A stretch of 18,806 nt of DNA, taken from assembly GCA_026993285.1 (NCBI GenBank), contig JALWTZ010000262.1, positions 1 through 18,806 of the forward strand, in the 5' to 3' direction. The position numbers were made by a program, and so were the translations under genes. This DNA comes from Lysobacterales bacterium. Lineage in GTDB: Bacteria > Pseudomonadota > Gammaproteobacteria > Xanthomonadales > S139-57. This document shows, piece by piece, positions 1 to 8,294 of this stretch. Below the pieces are notes generated by a model. It saw nothing but the letters and a program-made list of their open reading frames with translations, searched no databases and had not been told where the DNA came from. Every line of letters begins with the position of its first letter. The stretch's first letter is position 1.

Positions 1-734
1 GGCATGGTCATCCGCCGCAGTTCGTCGATCTTGTTGCGGCCGAAACGCTGGTTGAACTCGGCGATGGAACGGTAGCTGAGCACGCCGATCTTGCGGGCCA
101 GGCGCATGCCGGCCATGGGGTAGGTTTCGCCGTAGTACCAGCCGCCTTTCCAGTTGGGGTCGGAGCGCACCGCCTCCCGCTGCAGGGAACGGATGGCGAT
201 GGCAAAGGCGGAAGCCTGGGCGGCGGCGGACAGGATGATCAGGTTGTCCACCCGGTCCGGGTAGATCAGGGCATAGGCCAGCGCGGACATGCCGCCCATG
301 GAAGGGCCGACAATGGTGTGGACCCGCTCGATGCCCATTTGCTGCAGGGCCAGCTTGGCGGTGCAGGCCACGTCCTCGATGCTGAGAATGGGGAAGTCCG
401 GCCCGTAGGGCTGGCCGGTGCAGGGGTTGCTGCTGCCCGGCCCGGTGGAGCCGAAACAGCTGCCCAGGGCATTGACGCAAATGATGTGAAAACGGTTGGT
501 ATCCAGCGCCTTGCCGGGGCCGATCATGTATTCCCACCATCCGGCCCGTGGGCAGGCGGGGCTGGAAGCGGCGTGCGCATCCGGCGACATGCCGGTGAAA
601 ATCAGGATTACATTGTCCCTGGCCGCGTTCAGCTTGCCCCAGCTTTCATAGGCAATGTGCACCTCCGGCAGCACGCCGCCACGGTGCATCACATAGGGCT
701 CCGGCAGGGCAATGGTGGGGCGGGGTTGTTCCAT
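1..734 (-). CDS. MetX-family O-acyltransferase, 5' part (homoserine or serine O-acyltransferase), runs off the window
   Basis: An alpha/beta-hydrolase-fold acyltransferase of the MetX family, which transfers an acetyl or succinyl group from CoA to the hydroxyl of homoserine (methionine synthesis) or, in some members, serine (cysteine synthesis). About 244 residues are present and the C-terminal part, with the catalytic Asp and His, lies beyond base 1. Visible marks are GWWEYMIGPGKALDTN near residue 65, the NALGSCFGSTGP block near 88-99, YGPDFP near 110, and the nucleophile elbow GPSMGGM (Ser about 145). The ATG at 734 fits the short N-terminus; the ribosome site is weak (GGAG about 15 nt upstream). 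It lies 79 nt after the redox fusion gene on the same strand and may share its transcript. The family is secure; substrate and acyl donor cannot be told from this part. Confidence 0.88.
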   Translation of the reverse strand, partial: MEQPRPTIALPEPYVMHRGGVLPEVHIAYESWGKLNAARDNVILIFTGMSPDAHAASSPACPRAGWWEYMIGPGKALDTNRFHIICVNALGSCFGSTGPGSSNPCTGQPYGPDFPILSIEDVACTAKLALQQMGIERVHTIVGPSMGGMSALAYALIYPDRVDNLIILSAAAQASAFAIAIRSLQREAVRSDPNWKGGWYYGETYPMAGMRLARKIGVLSYRSIAEFNQRFGRNKIDELRRMTM

Positions 735-813
735 TTCGATCGGCTTTGCAGTCTCCGGGCTGCCTATTGTGTGGTCAGGCTCTCAGGAACACAAGCCTGC
801 CGAAGGGAAGGCG

Positions 814-3438
814 TCAGGTGACTGTCTCCGGTTTTTCTCCGTGGATCAGTTGCCGCAACTGGCGCACATCCCAGCTTTCCTTGCGCTCCATCGAAGTGAT
901 GACCCGATTGGCCAGGGTGGTTTCGTTGATGAACACACCACCCACGACCCGGCCCTGATCCAGCACCACATGGGCCCAGCGTTGCCCGGCCAGGGTCTCC
1001 GAGGTGATGTGAACGCTTTGCGCATCACCGCGCAGCGAGCCGAAGCATTTCACATCGATGTCGGGTACTTTCAGCTGAACCACCGGGGGTGTGGCCTCGG
1101 AAGCCGGGGGCGCCGTGCCGCTGCAGATGGCTTCGGCCGCCCGCTTGCCCTGTTCCAGGCCCACCGACCACAAGCCACCGCGCCCATCCGGTGCCTGGGC
1201 GGCATCGCCTACACAATAGATATCCGGGTGAGAGGTCTGCATGTGTTCATTGACCACCACGCCCCGATCCACCTGCAAACCCGCATCCCGGGCCAGTTGC
1301 GTGCGTGAGCGAATGCCGATGCACAACAGCAGCAGATCGGCTTCCAGATAGTCATCGTTGTCCAGCAGCAGGGTCAGCCGCTGTTCCCGTGGCGGTATAT
1401 GTTCGATACCGCATCCGGTGTGCACACGAATGCCCTGGGATTCCAGGAAAAAGGTCAGCAGGGCCGCGCCGGTTTCGTCCAGGAGATGGTTCATCAGCCA
1501 GGGGCCGGTGTGAATGAGGTGCACCTCCAGGCCCATTTGCACGAAGGATTGTGTGGCCTCGATGCCGAGCACGCCGCCGCCCAGGATGGCCACGGTGCGG
1601 GTCGGATGATGTTGAATCCAGTTTCTCAACGCCAGCCCATGGTCGGCATCCCGCAAGGAAAAGATGCCGGCTTGCCGGTATTGCGCATTCTCGGGCACGA
1701 AGGCATCTGCGCCGGTGGCCAGTACCAGCTTGTCATAGCGCAGGTATTCCCCCGTGCCCAGCAGCAGGACATGCCCTTCCGCATCCAGCTTGTCCACCCG
1801 GGTATTGAGCCAGAGTTCGATCTGCTGGTGCTGATCCCAGTCCCTGGGCAGCAGGTAGAGGTCTTCCAGACCGTGACGGCCATGAATGAGCTTTTCCAGT
1901 CCCATGCGGTTATAGAACGGGTAAGGCTCGCGGGTAATCAGGCTGATACGGCAGTCCGGGTCCAGCCGGCGCAATTGTTCCGCCGTGGTGGTGCCGGCAA
2001 TGCCGTTACCGACAATGACATAATGCGGGCCGGTTTTTTCTTGTGGCACTTGTGTGGTATGGGTTTCCTGCAGGGCCTTGGGGTCCTGGGACAGGTCGAT
2101 GCTGACCGCGCCCGTGGGCCTGCAACAGCAGGCCAGCCGTGCCTTGCCTTCCAGTCCCAGGCGTTGCAGGGTTTCCCTTTCATGCTCGCCGGGTGGCTCC
2201 AGGTTTTCCATGCCCGCGCTAATGACAATGGGATCACTGCCACACATGCCCATGCGGCAACCGGGCAGGATGGGCAGTTCGGCCGCTTCCAGCGCATCCA
2301 GCAGGGTTTTTCCCGGTTCCACGTTCAGTTCGGTGCCCGTGGACACTTCACGGACGCCATCACCAGCGGCCTGGGCCACGGCGGATTGCAGGGCAGCCAT
2401 GCCCTTGCCCAGGGTGGCGGCATGCTGGCTCTGCTGGCTCTGGCGATACAGTCGTTCCAGCCACCAGCCGCGCAGGACCACGAGCAGGGCCACCAGGAGC
2501 ACGGTGCCACGCAGGCCCGGCAGTACAAAAGCGGGTGCCTGGAAGGCAAACAGGTTTTCCAGCCCGTCCAGCAACAGGGATGTGCCATGCCAGTAGAACA
2601 GGGCCAGGGCTGCCATGGAAAAGAGGGCCAGCAGCTTGAACAGCGGAATACCCAGCAGATTGCGCAGCAGCAGAAACAGACCCAGCGACAGTGCCATGGG
2701 CAGGAACAGGTGATAAAGATACAGCCAGGCCGGTTCGGCGGGTTGATAGCGGGTGGTGAAAAACGCCTGGATCAGGCCAGGCAGCAGGGCCATGAAAAAC
2801 AGGCGCTTGTCTCGCCACCAGGGGTCCGGATCCTCCAGGTCGCTGAACAGGCTGGCCCTGGGATTGAAGTCGTAGCAGTTTTTCTGACAGCCCAGGCAGG
2901 GTTCGCAATAGCCGTTGGGTACCAGGATCAGGGGGGCATAGCCGTAGGCTTTCTGCAGTGGCGCCAACGGGCAGAAGGTGCCGCACCAGCCACTTCGGCC
3001 CTGAAACCACCAGCCCAGGACCAGGGAGAGCACCAGTGCCAGCGTCAAGACCGTGGCCAGCAGGGGGCCATCGTGATTCAACCAGGGTTTACGGGCCAGC
3101 ACGAATAGCAGAAACAGCACGATGGAGAGATAAAGCGCCAGTTTTTTCCCGTTTTCCGGCAAGGGGGTTTGCCGGCTGAAACCCAGCTCCCTCGGCAGTT
3201 GGTTCAGGGTGGCCATGGGGCAGAGATTTCTCCACAGACCCGGCACGATGGCAAAACTCAGTGGCAAAAGGGGAATCAGCACCTGCCAGAACAGTACCAA
3301 CCCTTTCTCCGGCTGGAAAAACAGTAGATAGAGCTGAAAAAAGGTCAGCAGCAATGCCGCAACACGCAGGAACCACCAGCCGCCCTTGGGCAGTCGGTGA
3401 GGGATCTCCGTATAGTTGGGAAAGGCCGCTTTGCTCAT
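814..3438 (-). CDS. Membrane redox fusion: NapH/NosR-like 4Fe-4S membrane domain + 2Fe-2S ferredoxin + NirB-like FAD/NAD(P) oxidoreductase
   Basis: An 874-residue, three-part electron-transfer protein. Residues about 20-325 carry roughly eight hydrophobic segments with a CP motif at C73, a CxxxCP motif (C152, C156) and a ferredoxin-type cluster C178-x2-C181-x2-C184-x3-C188, as in NapH/NosR/CcoG-like membrane ferredoxins. Residues about 365-450 form a 2Fe-2S ferredoxin-like domain with C394 and C399, then three adjacent cysteines at 437-439. Residues about 472-870 are a pyridine-nucleotide-disulfide-type reductase similar to the FAD/NAD part of NirB: FAD motif GNGIAG (477-482), NAD(P) motif GGGVLG (620-625), and GDAA near 744. 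The likely role is passing electrons between NAD(P)H and the membrane (quinone or a periplasmic partner); direction and partner are inference. The gene starts 5 nt after the cyclic-nucleotide-binding gene, so the two are probably co-transcribed. Domain calls are secure, the physiological role is not. Confidence 0.88.
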   Translation of the reverse strand: MSKAAFPNYTEIPHRLPKGGWWFLRVAALLLTFFQLYLLFFQPEKGLVLFWQVLIPLLPLSFAIVPGLWRNLCPMATLNQLPRELGFSRQTPLPENGKKLALYLSIVLFLLFVLARKPWLNHDGPLLATVLTLALVLSLVLGWWFQGRSGWCGTFCPLAPLQKAYGYAPLILVPNGYCEPCLGCQKNCYDFNPRASLFSDLEDPDPWWRDKRLFFMALLPGLIQAFFTTRYQPAEPAWLYLYHLFLPMALSLGLFLLLRNLLGIPLFKLLALFSMAALALFYWHGTSLLLDGLENLFAFQAPAFVLPGLRGTVLLVALLVVLRGWWLERLYRQSQQSQHAATLGKGMAALQSAVAQAAGDGVREVSTGTELNVEPGKTLLDALEAAELPILPGCRMGMCGSDPIVISAGMENLEPPGEHERETLQRLGLEGKARLACCCRPTGAVSIDLSQDPKALQETHTTQVPQEKTGPHYVIVGNGIAGTTTAEQLRRLDPDCRISLITREPYPFYNRMGLEKLIHGRHGLEDLYLLPRDWDQHQQIELWLNTRVDKLDAEGHVLLLGTGEYLRYDKLVLATGADAFVPENAQYRQAGIFSLRDADHGLALRNWIQHHPTRTVAILGGGVLGIEATQSFVQMGLEVHLIHTGPWLMNHLLDETGAALLTFFLESQGIRVHTGCGIEHIPPREQRLTLLLDNDDYLEADLLLLCIGIRSRTQLARDAGLQVDRGVVVNEHMQTSHPDIYCVGDAAQAPDGRGGLWSVGLEQGKRAAEAICSGTAPPASEATPPVVQLKVPDIDVKCFGSLRGDAQSVHITSETLAGQRWAHVVLDQGRVVGGVFINETTLANRVITSMERKESWDVRQLRQLIHGEKPETVT

Positions 3439-3443
3439 CGTGG

Positions 3444-3890
3444 CTATTTCCCCGGCAACTTGCGAAAACGCAGGGCCAGTATGCGCCCCAGATCCAGCAG
3501 GATCTGGTGGGCCAGCTGTGGATGCTGATGGGCCAGGCGGCTCAGGCCATTTCTTGAAAGCCTGAGTACCTTGCCTTCGCTCAGGCCGCGGATGGTGGCC
3601 AGCCGTGGCAGTTGGTCGAAAAAGGCGATCTCGCCGAAGACCGAGCCCTCTTCGATGACAGCCAGTTGCTGTTCAAAACCCAGGGTACTGCGGCCCATCA
3701 CCTCCACACGCCCCTGGATCAGAATATAGACACTGCTGTCTTCAGCACCGGCCTCAACCAGCACGGTGCCCGGATCAAAGTGGATCAGGCGACCCTGTTG
3801 CAGGATTTGGGCCCAATCCGCTTCACTGGCCTGTTCGAGGAACTTCGGGCTTTCATCTTCTTCCTGCCCGGGATATGCAAAAAAGCTCAT
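3444..3890 (-). CDS. Stand-alone cyclic-nucleotide-binding-domain protein
   Basis: A 148-residue cytoplasmic protein consisting almost only of a Crp-type cyclic-nucleotide-binding beta-roll. The phosphate-binding cassette is clear at residues 85-100 (FGEIAFFDQLPRLATI), with the Glu at 87 and Arg at 96 that bind cyclic nucleotide in the family. No helix-turn-helix follows, so it is not a DNA-binding regulator by itself. It ends 5 nt before the redox fusion gene, so it is probably a regulatory or sensing partner of that protein, though this is inference. A strong ribosome site (GGGGGAGG, 4 nt before the ATG) supports the start at 3890. Whether the ligand is cAMP, another cyclic nucleotide or none cannot be read from the sequence. 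Confidence 0.85.
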   Translation of the reverse strand: MSFFAYPGQEEDESPKFLEQASEADWAQILQQGRLIHFDPGTVLVEAGAEDSSVYILIQGRVEVMGRSTLGFEQQLAVIEEGSVFGEIAFFDQLPRLATIRGLSEGKVLRLSRNGLSRLAHQHPQLAHQILLDLGRILALRFRKLPGK

Positions 3891-3918
3891 CTTGCCTCCC
3901 CCGGTTGACCGTAGTGTC

Positions 3919-3958
3919 TGGTTACAATACTGCTAAAATCATAACAAAACAAGACAAT
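3919..3958 (-). promoter_or_regulatory. Candidate sigma-70 promoter for the cyclic-nucleotide-binding/redox operon
   Basis: On the minus strand upstream of the gene starting at 3890 there is TTGTTT, 17 nt of spacing, then TATTGT. The boxes match consensus at three and four positions, so this is only a plausible promoter. The region is divergent from queA; a weak candidate facing queA (TTGGGT at 3963-3968, 18 nt, TATTCT at 3987-3992) is no better than chance. Confidence 0.28.
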
Positions 3959-4022
3959 GTCTTTGGGTGTGGCTACCGGATTACGGTATTCTTGCCTCCC
4001 CCTTGAACCTGTGCGCTTGTTC

Positions 4023-5069
4023 ATGCGTTATCGTCGATCCGATTTTCATTTCCACCTGCCACCCGAACTCATCGCCCAGGCCCCCCTGCCGGAGCGGGGT
4101 GCTTCCCGCTTGCTGGAGTTGCGCGCGGCCGATGGCAGCCTGCACGACCGGGCCTTTCGCGAGCTGCCCGCGTTGCTCGAGCCGGGCGATGTGCTGGTGC
4201 TGAACAACACGCGGGTGCTGCCGGCCCGGCTTTTTGGCCACAAGGCCAGCGGTGGCAAGGTGGAAATCCTGCTGGAACGCATGCTGGACGAGCAACGGGC
4301 GCTGGTACAGATGAAAGCCAACCGCAAGCCGCCCGAAGGGAGCGTGATCATGCTGGAAGGCGGTGGCCAGGCGGTGCTTTGCGGGCGTGAAGACCGCTTC
4401 TTCGTGCTGCGCTTCGAACTGGACGAACCGCTGACCGACTACCTGCACCGGGCAGGGCACATGCCGCTGCCGCCCTATATTCAACGGGCAGACGCGCCGG
4501 AAGATCGCGAGCGTTATCAGACCGTCTTTGGCCGGCGGGATGGCGCCGTGGCCGCGCCCACCGCCGGCCTGCACTTTGATGAAGCCCTGCTGCGGCAACT
4601 GGCCGACCAGGGTGTGCAGCGGGCGGAAGTCACCCTGCATGTGGGTGCGGGCACCTATCAGCCGGTACAGGCCGACGACCTGGATGCCCACCGGATGCAC
4701 AGCGAATGGATGGAGCTGGACGAAGCCAATTGCCGCCTCATTCAGGAAGCCCGTGCCGCTGGTGGTCGGGTGGTGGCGGTGGGCACCACGGCGGTGCGGG
4801 TGCTGGAAACCGCCGCCAGGGACGGCCAGCTCCGGCCCATGTCCGGCGAGACGGACATCTTCATCCGCCCCGGATACCGCTTTCGGGCGGTGGACGCCCT
4901 GCTCACCAATTTCCACCTGCCGGAATCCACCCTGATCATGCTGGTGGCGGCCTTTGCCGGCTACGAACGCACCATGGCGGCCTACCGGCACGCGGTCCAG
5001 CAGGGCTATCGTTTTTTCAGCTATGGCGATGCCATGTTTCTCAACGGACGCTATGACCATGAAATTTGA
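4023..5069 (+). CDS. queA: S-adenosylmethionine:tRNA ribosyltransferase-isomerase QueA
   Basis: QueA transfers and isomerises the ribosyl group of S-adenosylmethionine onto 7-aminomethyl-7-deazaguanine at the wobble position of tRNA, making epoxyqueuosine. The product is 348 residues, the usual length. Typical blocks are the N-terminal DFHFHLPPELIAQAP, LNNTRVLPARLFG near residue 60, the APTAGLHF block near 180, TLHVGAGTYQPV near 205 and the C-terminal YRFFSYGDAMFL. The ATG at 4023 was chosen over the upstream in-frame ATG at 3957 because family members begin with a short MxxxDFxFxLP segment; no Shine-Dalgarno is evident at either. It overlaps tgt by 11 nt and the two act in the same pathway. 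Confidence 0.96.
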   Translation: MRYRRSDFHFHLPPELIAQAPLPERGASRLLELRAADGSLHDRAFRELPALLEPGDVLVLNNTRVLPARLFGHKASGGKVEILLERMLDEQRALVQMKANRKPPEGSVIMLEGGGQAVLCGREDRFFVLRFELDEPLTDYLHRAGHMPLPPYIQRADAPEDRERYQTVFGRRDGAVAAPTAGLHFDEALLRQLADQGVQRAEVTLHVGAGTYQPVQADDLDAHRMHSEWMELDEANCRLIQEARAAGGRVVAVGTTAVRVLETAARDGQLRPMSGETDIFIRPGYRFRAVDALLTNFHLPESTLIMLVAAFAGYERTMAAYRHAVQQGYRFFSYGDAMFLNGRYDHEI

Positions 5070-6174
5070 ACTGCTGGGCCGGCACGGCATGGCCCGTCGC
5101 GGCCGCGTGCATTTTGAACGGGGCGTGGTGGAAACCCCCGCCTTCATGCCCGTGGGTACCTATGGCACGGTCAAGGCCATGACCCCGGAAGAGGTAGCCG
5201 CCACCGGCGCGCAGATCATTCTGGGCAACACCTTCCACCTGATGCTCAGGCCCGGCATGGAAGTGCTGCAGGCTTTCGGCGGCCTGCATGATTTCATGCA
5301 CTGGTCCGGCCCCATCCTCACCGACTCCGGCGGTTTCCAGGTCTGGTCACTGGCGGAAAACCGCAAGATCAGCGAAGAAGGCGTGACCTTCCGCTCACCG
5401 GTGGATGGCAGCCGCATCTTCATGGGGCCGGAAGAATCCATGGCCATGCAGCGGGCGTTGAACGCCGATGTGGTGATGATCTTCGACGAATGCACGCCCT
5501 ATCCGGCCACGGAAAACCAGGCTGCCGAATCCATGCGCCTGTCCCTGCGCTGGGCGGCCCGCAGCCGCCAGGCCTTCGACCGGCTGGAAAACCCCAACGC
5601 CCTCTTTGGCATCGTCCAGGGCGGCATGTACGAAAAGCTGCGGCAGGAATCCGCCGAAGGGCTGCAGGCCATCGGTTTCGACGGCTACGCCATCGGCGGG
5701 CTTTCGGTGGGTGAACCGGCCGCCGAGCGCGAGGCCGTGCTGGAAGCCACCACCCCGCTGCTGCCCGAAGACCGCCCCCGCTACCTCATGGGCGTGGGCA
5801 AGCCCGAAGACCTGGTGGAAGGCGTACACCGGGGCGTGGACCTGTTCGATTGCGTCATGCCCACCCGCAACGCCCGCAATGGTCACCTGTTCACCCGCTA
5901 CGGCGTGGTCAAGATTCGCAATGCCAGCCACCGCCACGCCACCGGCCCGGTGGACGAAAGCTGCGACTGCTACACCTGCAAACACTACTCCCGCGCCTAT
6001 CTGCACCACCTGGACCGCTGCCGCGAAATACTCGGCGCCCGGCTGAACACCATCCACAACCTGCACTACTACCAGACCCTGATGCGGGAAATCCGCCAGG
6101 CGCTGGATGAGGGAGAGTGGGCAATTTTTCGTGATCAATTTTACAGAAAATATTCTGGAAAGATGTTTTTATAG
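5059..6174 (+). CDS. tgt: tRNA-guanine transglycosylase Tgt
   Basis: Tgt swaps guanine 34 for preQ1 in tRNAs with GUN anticodons, the step before QueA. The 371-residue product keeps the active-site DSGGFQ with Asp89, the nucleophile Asp264 in the DLFDCVMPTRNARNG block, and the zinc ligands Cys302, Cys304, Cys307 and His333. The ATG at 5059 lies inside the end of queA (an alternative ATG at 5053 adds two residues). Oddly, the last 18 or so codons (from about 6121) switch abruptly to AT-rich codon use and the end overlaps the convergent SET-domain gene by 6 nt. This suggests the 3' tip was rebuilt when foreign DNA joined here. The catalytic protein looks intact. The yajC-secD-secF genes often found next are absent. 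Confidence 0.95.
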   Translation: MKFELLGRHGMARRGRVHFERGVVETPAFMPVGTYGTVKAMTPEEVAATGAQIILGNTFHLMLRPGMEVLQAFGGLHDFMHWSGPILTDSGGFQVWSLAENRKISEEGVTFRSPVDGSRIFMGPEESMAMQRALNADVVMIFDECTPYPATENQAAESMRLSLRWAARSRQAFDRLENPNALFGIVQGGMYEKLRQESAEGLQAIGFDGYAIGGLSVGEPAAEREAVLEATTPLLPEDRPRYLMGVGKPEDLVEGVHRGVDLFDCVMPTRNARNGHLFTRYGVVKIRNASHRHATGPVDESCDCYTCKHYSRAYLHHLDRCREILGARLNTIHNLHYYQTLMREIRQALDEGEWAIFRDQFYRKYSGKMFL

Positions 6175-6936
6175 AAACAAATGGCCTCGAATCTGTATAT
6201 ACTCTAATGGCAGAGGCTCTTTTCTATAATCAAGAAATAATTCATGGTTTTTTGGTATGTTTGTTTTTGCAATTACAGTAAGTTTTTTTCTGTCAATGTA
6301 GCAATTAGGATTCCTAGAATGGTTGATGAGGCCATATGTGGTTCTGTACTTTCTGTATAGAAAAACATCGGCACTTAAGGCATTCCATTCTCCTTGAAGA
6401 TTTTTGTAGGGGTATTTGTTTTTATTAATTATATCTCCGTACAGTTTAAAAAGTACAGTGTTTTTTTCTAACTGTATCTTTGAGAATATCCCAAAGCCAT
6501 GGACGCTGCTCTTTTTTGTTTCTAAATTATTGTTTAGGCTTATTGATTGTATAACGGATCCGGTTAGATATACTGAGTTGATTTTATTTCCTAAGCCAAC
6601 ATAGACAAATTTTTCAGTTAGCCTTTTGTTTTTATAAAGACATGGCGCATTAGATATAAAAAAAACTCTTAAGTCGGGTATGTCCATGCAAAACCTTTCT
6701 AAAGCATGGATTTTATTGCACTGATGAGAGAGTATAAGCACCCTCTTTGGTTTTTTTTCTTTTATTGATTTTATTATTTCCTTGATATCTCTGTATATAA
6801 AGATGTTTGTATTTGTTAACTTTGATATTTTATCTATTTCTCTTAACGGCTGCGTTGTTGGTAATGGCTGAAAGCACAGCAAATCATCGCTGCCAACATC
6901 AGAAAGAAATTGTTTTATAAACTCTTGTTCAGTCAT
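6169..6936 (-). CDS. SET-domain protein (putative protein-lysine methyltransferase) with an unknown N-terminal domain
   Basis: A 255-residue protein. The C-terminal half is a SET domain, a fold that methylates lysine side chains using S-adenosylmethionine. It has HGFGIF at 146-151, a glycine-containing strand LFKLYGDII near 162-170, NHSRNPNC at 205-212 and the catalytic-tyrosine region ELFLDYR at 232-238 (Tyr237). There is no post-SET cysteine cluster. Residues 1-135 are a separate domain I do not recognise, with alternating hydrophobic strands (for example KRVLILSHQC near 64-73) that could be an alpha/beta fold. Base composition is very AT-rich. The gene lies 39 nt downstream of the membrane-protein gene on the same strand and is probably co-transcribed with it. 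Its end overlaps the end of tgt by 6 nt. The substrate is unknown; a role in conflict or modification of a host protein is speculation. Confidence 0.75.
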   Translation of the reverse strand: MTEQEFIKQFLSDVGSDDLLCFQPLPTTQPLREIDKISKLTNTNIFIYRDIKEIIKSIKEKKPKRVLILSHQCNKIHALERFCMDIPDLRVFFISNAPCLYKNKRLTEKFVYVGLGNKINSVYLTGSVIQSISLNNNLETKKSSVHGFGIFSKIQLEKNTVLFKLYGDIINKNKYPYKNLQGEWNALSADVFLYRKYRTTYGLINHSRNPNCYIDRKKLTVIAKTNIPKNHELFLDYRKEPLPLEYIQIRGHLFL

Positions 6937-6975
6937 GCTTGGACCTGGAAAATAAAATGTTGGCGCAATATTGAT

Positions 6976-8253
6976 TTAAGGTTGATGTTTCTTGTTGTTT
7001 TTTCTTAATAGTTCCTTGATTATTGGCGTTAATATAAAAGGAGATAGAAGTGCAATGAGAGCTAAAACAACCGCATCAGTTAGTAAGAATATTTCCTCAT
7101 GGCTTGCTTGGTGTAGTTGAAAAGCATCATAGGCAATGCTATATACTGCGGTTAACTGTAAGAAGGCTATTATTGATAATCCAGCATTAATCTTTCTCCC
7201 TTGAATCTCTATTATGTCGTTATATGTTTTGTTTATGTATTCATTTTGCACTTCAAATATTTGATTAATCATTTCAATGTCATCATTCATGTGCCATAAT
7301 TCCTCAGTTTCTGAGAATAACTTGTAGTACTTTGGGTAAAGGCTTGACTTGTAAGTTTTGTATAGCAAAATATGCTTATGGTACTGCATTTTATAGATCT
7401 CAAACCTCCTGAGATCTTGTTGCGATATTTCGTTTATTATTGTGAAGTTTTGCATTTTATTTTGAAAGTAAGTTTTATAAAATCTAAATTGGTAGAAGTA
7501 AGTCTGCAACATAAATAGCATGAATAATGTTTTTTTGTTGTGCTCTGTTGGCATGTTGCTTATTAGCGCATAGTTCCATCCTATGTAAGAAAAATTTTCA
7601 TGTTTTTGGCTGTGTTTAATTTTATTTTCTGATCTGGAAATGTCTTCTTCGTTTGTGAATAGCTTATATGGATCTTTTATCTTGGATCCTTTTGTAATTA
7701 TAAGTGGGTAATAGGAGTCTGATGTTAATTCTATTTCTTCATTGCAAATAGCGTCTTTTCCTATTAATATGTTAAGCGTATGTTTTGCGATATTTATTAT
7801 TTTTATTTTTAGGCGTTTATTAATGTCTTTTAGGTTTAGATTTTCTATTATGTCTCTATTGTTCGTTATTAGCTCAATATATTTATCTATATCAATGTTA
7901 TCGTTTAATTCGGATTCAATATTATAAACAACCATTAGGTTGTGATTTTCATCTTTTATTAGTTCTGTTTGATATGTTGTTTTTATTCCGTTGAAAACAG
8001 TTGTTCCATACTCCTTTATGGCATGGTGACGCATTATTTCCCCATTGCTTTCATTTGATAATGCTAAAACAGGGTCAAAAAAGAAGGTATCTTTTGAGGG
8101 TGTCTTTTTATCTATGTTTCTCCAGCCGGAATCGATAAGCTTCTGTTGTGACTTTTTGTCTTTATTTATGGCGGTTGTTATTTCCTCCATTGATCGTCCG
8201 TGAACATGACGAAATTGGAGTGGTGTTAGTAGTATGATCTTAACTTTAATCAT
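6976..8253 (-). CDS. Uncharacterised protein with two C-terminal transmembrane helices
   Basis: A 425-residue protein I do not recognise. Residues 1-350 are charged and mainly helical with Lys/Asn-rich stretches. A helical region near 325-355 leads into two hydrophobic segments at about 357-377 and 388-412, then a basic tail. A long soluble part, a coiled-coil-like helix and two C-terminal helices is the general plan of CorA-like channels, but the GMN signature of CorA is absent, so this is a shape comparison only. The ATG at 8253 has a poor ribosome site (AAAGAAAC before it). It is the first gene of the AT-rich pair, lying upstream of the SET-domain gene. The product is probably in the inner membrane with the N-terminal part in the cytoplasm. 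Confidence 0.65.
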   Translation of the reverse strand: MIKVKIILLTPLQFRHVHGRSMEEITTAINKDKKSQQKLIDSGWRNIDKKTPSKDTFFFDPVLALSNESNGEIMRHHAIKEYGTTVFNGIKTTYQTELIKDENHNLMVVYNIESELNDNIDIDKYIELITNNRDIIENLNLKDINKRLKIKIINIAKHTLNILIGKDAICNEEIELTSDSYYPLIITKGSKIKDPYKLFTNEEDISRSENKIKHSQKHENFSYIGWNYALISNMPTEHNKKTLFMLFMLQTYFYQFRFYKTYFQNKMQNFTIINEISQQDLRRFEIYKMQYHKHILLYKTYKSSLYPKYYKLFSETEELWHMNDDIEMINQIFEVQNEYINKTYNDIIEIQGRKINAGLSIIAFLQLTAVYSIAYDAFQLHQASHEEIFLLTDAVVLALIALLSPFILTPIIKELLRKNNKKHQP

Positions 8254-8294
8254 GTTTCTTTGGTTAGTTTTCTATAATATGTTATTGATGAGAT

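Noticed and set aside
776..799. Inverted repeat CAGGCT...AGCCTG between the redox fusion and the MetX-like gene
   Set aside because: Only 6 bp with a 12-nt loop and no T-run; too weak to call a terminator or riboswitch.
1399..3108. Long open frame on the plus strand (569 codons)
   Set aside because: It lies wholly opposite the redox fusion gene, whose domains are clear; the frame encodes Gln/Gly/Ala-rich sequence without motifs, a usual mirror effect in GC-rich DNA.
3981..5147. Minus-strand open frame opposite queA
   Set aside because: Shadow of queA with no recognisable domain.
6976..8253. CorA-type magnesium transporter call for the 425-residue protein
   Set aside because: General shape agrees, but the GMN signature and conserved flanking residues of CorA are missing.
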